From positions 162,434 through 226,433 of the forward strand of contig NZ_BMNG01000005.1 in NCBI RefSeq assembly GCF_014646335.1: a stretch of 64,000 nt of DNA, given 5' to 3'. The position numbers and the translations under genes are program-made. Of this stretch, positions 58,986 through 64,000 are shown in pieces. The DNA is from Streptomyces lasiicapitis (GTDB taxonomy: Bacteria; Actinomycetota; Actinomycetes; Streptomycetales; Streptomycetaceae). The notes under the pieces are model-generated. The model ran no database searches. It was not told the DNA's origin and was given only the letters and a program-made list of their open reading frames with translations. The first letter of the stretch is position 1, and every line of letters begins with the position of its first letter.

Positions 58986-59657
58986 CTAGCCGGTGATCAA
59001 GCTGACGAGCGACTCTGTCGCGCTCAGGTCAGGCAGCACATGATCGGCACCCGCAGCGTGCAAGTCGGTTGCTGTGCTGCGACCGGTAGCCACTGCGATC
59101 ACCTTCACGTCGGCGGACAACGCTCCCTCTACGTCGGCCGGGGTATCCCCGATCAGTACAGCCTCCGAGGGGTCGGCTGAGGCGCGGCTCAACGCGAGGC
59201 GGACGAGGTCGGCCCGCGCTTCGCCGTCCTCGCCGTAGGCGCCGATGGCCCAGTCGATCGGACCGTCCAAGCCGAAGACGGCCAACTTGGTCCGGGCGAC
59301 GGCTCTGACGTTCCCGGTCACGACGGTCTGCCGTACGCCCGGCACTTCGGCCAGAGCGTGCAGGACGGCGGCTGCTCCCTCCAGCGCCTGTCCCCGCTCG
59401 CCGAGTTCCGCGGCCTGCTTCACGTGCTGCTCGGCAAGCGCGGACGCGAACCGCTCGAAGTCGGCTCGGCCGGTGGTGATGCCGTGGAGCCTGGCCGTCT
59501 CGCGGAAGATCACCTGTTCCGTGATCCCGTCGATCGTGGCCTGCTCCCGCAGGGGCACCCCGGTGGCCTGCTCGAAGGCTGCCGCCGAGAGCTGCCTTCC
59601 CACGCCTCGCGTGTCGATCAACGTGTGGTCGATGTCCCACAGAACGAGCCGTGTCAT
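58986..59657 (-). CDS. HAD-superfamily phosphatase
   Basis: A 223-residue phosphoglycolate-phosphatase-like hydrolase starting MTRLVLWDIDHTLIDTRGVG. Motif I is DIDHT (nucleophile Asp9, acid Asp11), motif II is VVTGN, motif III is the Lys in RTKLAVFGLD, and motif IV is VLIGDTPADV. A helical cap lies after motif I (AAAFEQATGVPLREQATIDG). It dephosphorylates a small phosphate ester in the cytoplasm. GGGAG precedes ATG 59657 closely. It is divergent from the XRE regulator, 110 nt apart, but no operator is obvious. Confidence 0.9.
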   Translation of the reverse strand: MTRLVLWDIDHTLIDTRGVGRQLSAAAFEQATGVPLREQATIDGITEQVIFRETARLHGITTGRADFERFASALAEQHVKQAAELGERGQALEGAAAVLHALAEVPGVRQTVVTGNVRAVARTKLAVFGLDGPIDWAIGAYGEDGEARADLVRLALSRASADPSEAVLIGDTPADVEGALSADVKVIAVATGRSTATDLHAAGADHVLPDLSATESLVSLITG

Positions 59658-59766
59658 AGGTCTCCCATCTCCCGGCCGGCTTCCACAAACGGGTGACAGC
59701 GGGTGTCGGCCGAGCGCAGTCGCCCCTACCCTGACCAGGCAAGCACACCAGGGAAAGAGGCACACG

Positions 59767-60996
59767 GTGGAGACGCCGAGGCTCCCCGTCGGTGAGCGCG
59801 TCAGGTACTACCGACGGAAGAACGGTAACCGGAAGCAGGCCGCTGTCGCTGGGCTGTGCGGTATCACCGAGCGCTATCTCAGCCAGATCGAGAACGGCCA
59901 CAAGGTGCCGTCGCCCGAGGTGCTCGCGCGCCTCGCGTCCGAACTCGGGGTGCCCGTCGCCGCGCTCCTGTCGGACGAGGCTCCCCAGCAGACTCCCTCG
60001 GCTCCCCTGACGTCCTCCCCCGACATCGTCCGCGCACTCATGGGCCATCAGGCGGACCGGAGTTCGGTCCCGGCGAACCCCGTGAGCCCGGCGGACCTTC
60101 GTGAACGAGTCGAAGCAGCGTGGTCCTCCTGGCAGTCGAGCCCTATCCGCTTCACCGATGCCGAGTCGGTTCTTCCGGCGCTCATCGCCGACACCGAACA
60201 TGCCGTACGCGCCCATCAGCCGCCCGGCGAAGCCGCTGTGCGGCGCGAGGCGCTGCGTGCCGCCGCGGACCTGTACGGACTGCTGCGCTCGTACTGTCGA
60301 CGTACCGGACGCAATGATCTGTCCCTGCTCGTTGCGGACCGGGCCATGCGCGCGGCCGAGGACGCGGACGACCCCATTCGCGTGGCTGCCGCGCAATGGA
60401 ACCTGGGGCACGTGCTGTTGTCCACCGACCGTGCGGATGCCGCTGCCGAGGCTGCCGAGACCGCCGCCCACGGCATCGCGCGGCTGGACAGCGTCTCCCC
60501 GGGCCCGGAAGCCGCCGCCCTCAAGGGCGCTCTGGAATTGGTGTCCGTCGTCGCCGAAGCTCGTCAACAGCGCTGGTGGCAGGCGCGTGAACGCCTGCGG
60601 GAGCGAGCCGGACCGATGGCCGAGCTGGCCGGGGAGAGCAACAGGCAGTGGACCGTTTTCGGGCCCACGAATGTGACCCTGCACGCCATGAGCGTCGAGA
60701 TGCTGGCGGGGGAAGCCGCGGAAGCACTACGGCTCGCCGACGCGATCGACACCAGCAGCCTGCCGTCCTGCGAGCGGGCGTTCACCTTCCGCCTGGAGGT
60801 CGCCGAGTGCTACGACCAACGTCGCGAGGACGCGGCTGTGCTGGTCCACCTGCGGGACCTCGAAGTACTCGCGCCCGAGGACATGGCCCGCAGTCCCCTC
60901 GCGCACAACCTCATTGTTCGCCTGCTCCACCGTATACGCCCCATGTACCGCCAACAGGTCGCACAGCTCGCCGAACGCCTAGGCATCGCGGCCTGA
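59767..60996 (+). CDS. XRE-family regulator with a TPR-like C-terminal domain
   Basis: A 409-residue protein from GTG 59767. The helix-turn-helix is GNRKQAAVAGLCGITERYLS, then QIENGHKVPSPEVLARLASE. The C-terminal 300 residues are helical and repeat-like (LYGLLRSYCRRTGRNDLSLL, AAAQWNLGHVLLSTDRADAA, RAFTFRLEVAECYDQRREDA), as in Rap/PlcR-type or NsdA-like regulators that bind peptides or partners. It is followed, after 105 bp holding a perfect inverted repeat, by two small genes on the same strand. Upstream in-frame ORF extensions were rejected for lacking similarity. Confidence 0.85.
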   Translation: METPRLPVGERVRYYRRKNGNRKQAAVAGLCGITERYLSQIENGHKVPSPEVLARLASELGVPVAALLSDEAPQQTPSAPLTSSPDIVRALMGHQADRSSVPANPVSPADLRERVEAAWSSWQSSPIRFTDAESVLPALIADTEHAVRAHQPPGEAAVRREALRAAADLYGLLRSYCRRTGRNDLSLLVADRAMRAAEDADDPIRVAAAQWNLGHVLLSTDRADAAAEAAETAAHGIARLDSVSPGPEAAALKGALELVSVVAEARQQRWWQARERLRERAGPMAELAGESNRQWTVFGPTNVTLHAMSVEMLAGEAAEALRLADAIDTSSLPSCERAFTFRLEVAECYDQRREDAAVLVHLRDLEVLAPEDMARSPLAHNLIVRLLHRIRPMYRQQVAQLAERLGIAA

Positions 60997-61011
60997 CCCG
61001 AACTCGGAGTT

Positions 61012-61034
61012 CACCCGAACTGTCAGTTCGGGTG
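61012..61034. promoter_or_regulatory. 10-bp inverted repeat between XRE and its downstream genes
   Basis: CACCCGAACT and AGTTCGGGTG are exact complements with a 3-nt spacer, preceded by a GAACTC-G-GAGTTC palindrome at 61000-61012. It could be an operator for the XRE regulator or a weak terminator; the adjoining second palindrome favours an operator. Confidence 0.55.
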
Positions 61035-61100
61035 GCGGTGCGCACATGCCCTTAGCGTCATCGCTGTGAACACCCAGGCAGAGAACAGAAGGATCGCCGA

Positions 61101-61532
61101 TTGGCTGCGCTGGCCCATCCCCTGCCCGGCCAGGCCCGCCGGGAGTGGACGGACGCCCATGTGGCGATGATCCCTCTGGGGAGACGCTTCGACGCCGTAC
61201 GCGTGCCTGCCGAGCGCATCCACGCGGCCGTGGGCAGTGACGAGTCGGCGACGGTGGCCGCGGCACTGGAGGACTGGCTGCGCGGCCCGGTCGTCCAGGA
61301 CCTCCGAAGCGGCCTCGGCCCCTACTACGTGCTCGTGGCCCCGGACGCGGAATGGCAGGGCGAAGAGGTGCGCCTCAGCACCGGTACGTACCTCGGTGTC
61401 CCCCGAGTGGGACACATCGCGTACCTGATGACCTGGGTGGTTCAGCCGCAGCGCCCCGGCGACCTGTGTGATGTCGGGTGTCTGCGCGCGCTGTTGTCGG
61501 TGGCCGAGCCCCTGAAGGCGGTTGAGTCGTGA
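61101..61532 (+). CDS. Conserved hypothetical protein linked to XRE regulator (143 aa)
   Basis: Starts with TTG (LAALAHPLPGQARREWTDAH) after AGAAGG. Residues 15-40 read AHVAMIPLGRRFDAVRVPAE, then ALEDWLRGPVVQDLRSGLGP and YYVLVAPDAEWQGEEVRL, followed by GTYLGVPRVGHIAY. This resembles, in my memory, a small primase/polymerase-like N-terminal family common in Streptomyces with regulators of this class, but catalytic residues are not clear. It overlaps the next gene by 4 nt (GTGA), so the two form a coupled unit. Confidence 0.7.
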   Translation: MAALAHPLPGQARREWTDAHVAMIPLGRRFDAVRVPAERIHAAVGSDESATVAAALEDWLRGPVVQDLRSGLGPYYVLVAPDAEWQGEEVRLSTGTYLGVPRVGHIAYLMTWVVQPQRPGDLCDVGCLRALLSVAEPLKAVES

Positions 61533-61741
61533 GCCGTGCGTCCGGGCTCGAGGAGCGAGCGACCAAGCTGTACGCCGACTACATGGGGCACCTGTTTGGG
61601 TGCCTGCCCTGTCAGCAGGAGCATTACTGTCCAGCGGGCACACGTATGCGGGCCGCATGGAAGGCAGCACAGGCTGCTGCGAGCCAGGCCTACCGGGCGG
61701 GACGGCCGCGCACCATGCCGTCAGGCGGCGGAACGCGTTGA
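61529..61741 (+). CDS. Small Cys-rich protein (70 aa)
   Basis: GTG start overlapping the upstream stop codon. The sequence MSRASGLEERATKLYADYMG is followed by HLFGCLPCQQEHYCPAGTRM with CxxC and a third Cys, then an Ala-rich helix. The C-L-P-C pair plus C-P could hold a zinc ion with a His. No family function is known. It is the third gene of the XRE group and ends 21 nt before the stop of the convergent FUSC gene. Confidence 0.7.
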   Translation: MSRASGLEERATKLYADYMGHLFGCLPCQQEHYCPAGTRMRAAWKAAQAAASQAYRAGRPRTMPSGGGTR

Positions 61742-61762
61742 GTGTGTGGGCCCGCCTCTGGG

Positions 61763-63895
61763 CTACACCCGCGGTGACGCCACCGCGCGGGCCGCGGTCA
61801 CTTCCTGGCGCAGTGGGCCGAGTACGCCGTCCTCGGGCCCCGTGAACGCCGCAGGCACCGGCACCAGGACCTCCACCTCGCGCAAGCCCTCGGCCAGTTC
61901 GCGGAGTTGGCGGGAGACCTCGGTGACTTCGTGGGGGCCGGGGGCGGGGGCGCCGTGGCGTACGCGGACGCGTGCTGCGGTCGTCGCGTCGACGATGCGT
62001 TCCACGGCCACGACCAGGGGCCACCACGCGGCGGCGCGGGCGCCGGTGGGCGGGGGCTCGGTCAGGGCGCGTTGGAATTCGGTGCGGATGTCGGAGAGGT
62101 CGCGGTAGAGGCGGCGGCGCATGCGGGCGCGGGCGGCGGGGGCCGTGGCCTCGGGGTCGTCGCCGAAGGCGCACTCGACGTAGCGGGCCGTGTCGGAGAC
62201 GGCGTCGGCGAGGCGGTCGCCGATGCGGGTGTGCCAGCTCTCCGGCCAGAGGAGATAGCCCGCGACCAGCGCGATCGCACAGCCGATGAGGCTGTCGACG
62301 AGGCGCGGTACGACGAGCCCGAAGCCCTGGTGGTTGAGGACGTCGGAGAGGAGCAGGATGACCGGGGTGATGGCGGCCGTCTGGTAGCCGTAGCCCCGGG
62401 GGGTGAGGGCTGGGATGAGGGTAGCCAGGATCAGGACGACCGGTACGTCCCACCAGCCTCGTTCCACTGAGGACAGCACCGCTGCGGCCACCACCAGACC
62501 GGCCGCCGTGCCCAGCGCGCGCAGCACCGCCCGCGAGAACACCGACCCGAAGTCCGGCTTCAGGACGAACGTGATCGTCAGGGCCACCCAGTACGAACGC
62601 GGTACGTCGATCAGGGAGACCAGGCACTGCGCGATGCCGATGCACAGGGCCAGGCGCAGGCCGTAGCGCCAGGACGCGCCGGACAGGATGACGTTGCGGG
62701 TGGCGCGGCGCGCGCGTACGCGCAGTGCGGCGGGGCGGCCGAGGCGGTCCTCGGCGTGGATGACGGTGAGGGGGTCGGGGTCGGCGAGGGTGTCGGCGGC
62801 GTGGCGCAGGGCGTGGTGGACGGCGCGGGCGGCGGGGCCGTGGGGGTGCGGGAGCTCGTCGGGGAGGCCGAGGTCGACGTAGGCGTTGTTCGGGGGGCGT
62901 TCACCACGGTCGCTGCCCGCACCGAGCTTGCCGCGTTCACCACGGTCGCCGCCCGCGCCGAGCTTGCCGCGTTCACCACGGTCGCTGCCCGCGCTGAGCT
63001 TGCCGCGTTCACCACGGTCGCTGCCCGCGCCGAACCGCCCGCGTTCACCCCGCCCCACCGCCTCCGCCAGCCTCCGCATCGCCGCCGCCAGTTCCGGCGG
63101 GAGCTTCTCGCCGTACTGGTGGGCGGTCGGCGCGGCCTCGACGACGGGTGTGATGGCGTTGAGTTCGGCGATGAGGCGGACCAGGTCGGGGCTGCGGCCG
63201 TGGTCGCGGGTGCGGCGGGCCAGGACGAGGTCGTAGGCCTGGTTGAGGGAGGCGGTGACGTCGGCGCGGGCCTTGTCGTACGCCGCGTCGTCGTCCTCAC
63301 CGGTGCCCGCGGCCTCCAGGAGCGCGGCGACACTCCGGTACGTCGCCGCGACAGCGGCCCGCTCCGGCACCCCGGACCGCAGCGGCCAGGCGAGCAGCGC
63401 CAGGGCGAGGACGAGCAGGCCACCGCCCGTCATCAGGGCGGGCGCAAGCCACCACTGGCCGGGCAGCGGAAGCCCCGCGCCGATCACGCAGTTGAGCAGG
63501 AGCAGCAGTCCCGACACGGAGGCGACCGCGCCGATCGTCGACATCATCCCGGAGACCAGCGCGACGAGTGTGACCGCGCCCACCGCCGCCCAGCCGTGGC
63601 CGAAGACCAGGGCGCCCAGGGTGACGCCGAGGGCGCCGAAGAGCTGGGGGACCGCGATGTTGAGGATGCGCATGCGGTACGCGTCCGCGGTGTCGCCGAT
63701 GACTCCGGAGAGGGCGCCCATCGAGGCGAGCGCGCCGTACGCCGGTTCGCCCGCCGCCATGCCGATGGCCAGGGGCAGCGACATGGCGATCGCCGCGCGG
63801 GCCACGGCGGCCCAGGGGACGGGCGCCGGCTGCGGCTTGAGGGAGCGGACCAGCCAGTCGGGCGGGGCGAGGGGGCTGAGGGCACGGTTCCGCAT
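61763..63895 (-). CDS. FUSC-family membrane protein
   Basis: A 710-residue protein of the aromatic-acid exporter/fusaric-acid-resistance superfamily. Two sets of about six membrane helices are visible: residues 30-185 (AARAAIAMSLPLAIGMAAGE onward) and about 420-560 (YGLRLALCIGIAQCLVSLID, YWVALTITFVLKPDFGSVFS). They are joined by a cytoplasmic domain. Between lies a 12-residue repeat, DRGERGKLGAGS-like, in four copies. The second half matches FUSC strongly; it probably exports an aromatic acid or drug, perhaps with a partner not found here. ATG 63895 is used; ATG 63904 is three codons earlier. It is convergent with the Cys-rich gene. Confidence 0.88.
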   Translation of the reverse strand: MRNRALSPLAPPDWLVRSLKPQPAPVPWAAVARAAIAMSLPLAIGMAAGEPAYGALASMGALSGVIGDTADAYRMRILNIAVPQLFGALGVTLGALVFGHGWAAVGAVTLVALVSGMMSTIGAVASVSGLLLLLNCVIGAGLPLPGQWWLAPALMTGGGLLVLALALLAWPLRSGVPERAAVAATYRSVAALLEAAGTGEDDDAAYDKARADVTASLNQAYDLVLARRTRDHGRSPDLVRLIAELNAITPVVEAAPTAHQYGEKLPPELAAAMRRLAEAVGRGERGRFGAGSDRGERGKLSAGSDRGERGKLGAGGDRGERGKLGAGSDRGERPPNNAYVDLGLPDELPHPHGPAARAVHHALRHAADTLADPDPLTVIHAEDRLGRPAALRVRARRATRNVILSGASWRYGLRLALCIGIAQCLVSLIDVPRSYWVALTITFVLKPDFGSVFSRAVLRALGTAAGLVVAAAVLSSVERGWWDVPVVLILATLIPALTPRGYGYQTAAITPVILLLSDVLNHQGFGLVVPRLVDSLIGCAIALVAGYLLWPESWHTRIGDRLADAVSDTARYVECAFGDDPEATAPAARARMRRRLYRDLSDIRTEFQRALTEPPPTGARAAAWWPLVVAVERIVDATTAARVRVRHGAPAPGPHEVTEVSRQLRELAEGLREVEVLVPVPAAFTGPEDGVLGPLRQEVTAARAVASPRV
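62900..63043. repeat. 36-bp in-frame tandem repeat, four units
   Basis: Units start at 62900, 62936, 62972 and 63008 and encode DRGERGKLGAGS-like 12-residue repeats in the linker of the FUSC protein. Units differ by a few bases; length is a multiple of three. Confidence 0.9.
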
Positions 63896-64000
63896 GCGGC
63901 CCATTATCGCGGGGGCGGGATGACCTGCGCGTACGCGGGGCCCGCGTGGTTTTTCACAAGCCGGGAGCACACACCGGGAGCACGCGCCGGAAGCAGAATG

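Overview
The window is chromosomal DNA of a Streptomyces or a very close high-GC actinomycete. The evidence is strong G/C bias at third codon positions, frequent GTG/TTG starts, and typical actinobacterial families (PucR, WhiJ-type XRE plus DUF397, SCO5918-like, DUF4394, 7-kDa cold-shock protein, nSTAND-WD40). Only one TTA leucine codon was noticed inside a supported gene. I see no rRNA, CRISPR array, transposase, integrase or phage structural gene. The window opens inside one gene; the other 60-odd genes are complete, apart from one HEAT-repeat gene split by a frameshift.

1-9.4 kb: end of a secreted FG-GAP protein, a Yip1-domain membrane protein, then a minus-strand nucleotide block (phosphoribosyltransferase, dCTP deaminase, and a 52-residue zinc-ribbon protein). 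Next come tRNA-Gly(CCC), a frameshifted HEAT-repeat gene, a secreted polysaccharide deacetylase, a small acidic protein, a GNAT acetyltransferase and a Tat-exported alkaline phosphatase. 9.4-19.3 kb: a lone NRPS-type condensation-domain protein convergent with a 1344-residue HTH-nSTAND-TM-WD40 protein, two secreted proteins, a PucR regulator and a TerB protein.

19.5-22.5 kb is a cold-shock style block: cspA-like gene, DEAD-box RNA helicase, SCO5918-like protein and MerR regulator, with strong hairpin terminators between most of them. 22.5-31 kb: a TetR regulator divergent, across a perfect 26-bp palindrome, from two tandem membrane-anchored PQQ-type beta-propellers; a rhomboid-like protein; a PPOX oxidoreductase; a DHA2 exporter with divergent MarR regulator; small PH-domain, ABM and SnoaL-like proteins. 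31.5-36.2 kb: SGNH lipoprotein, ECF sigma factor with its membrane partner, and an orphan cytochrome c oxidase subunit I.

36.2-45.2 kb: a secreted lipase carrying the TTA codon, divergent from a TetR regulator across two inverted repeats; DoxX, LLM flavin oxidoreductase, HxlR, F420/NADP-type reductase and MarR genes; a DUF2975/XRE pair behind a 15-bp inverted repeat; a WhiJ-type trio (XRE-DUF5753, DUF397, HATPase); a cupin and an SDR dehydrogenase. 45.25-45.94 kb is the largest gene-free stretch and holds two elaborately structured inverted-repeat elements. 45.9-64 kb: a DHA2 exporter and TetR; a DUF7144-like membrane protein translationally coupled to a stand-alone organomercurial lyase; MarC; LysR; GDSL esterase; another MFS exporter; a DrrAB-type ABC exporter; a membrane EEP phosphatase; a HAD phosphatase divergent from an XRE-TPR-like regulator with two small downstream genes; and a FUSC-type membrane protein.

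The recurring design is a local repressor divergent from, or beside, an exporter or enzyme with an inverted-repeat operator between them. Most regulator-target pairs below are inferred from that geometry.
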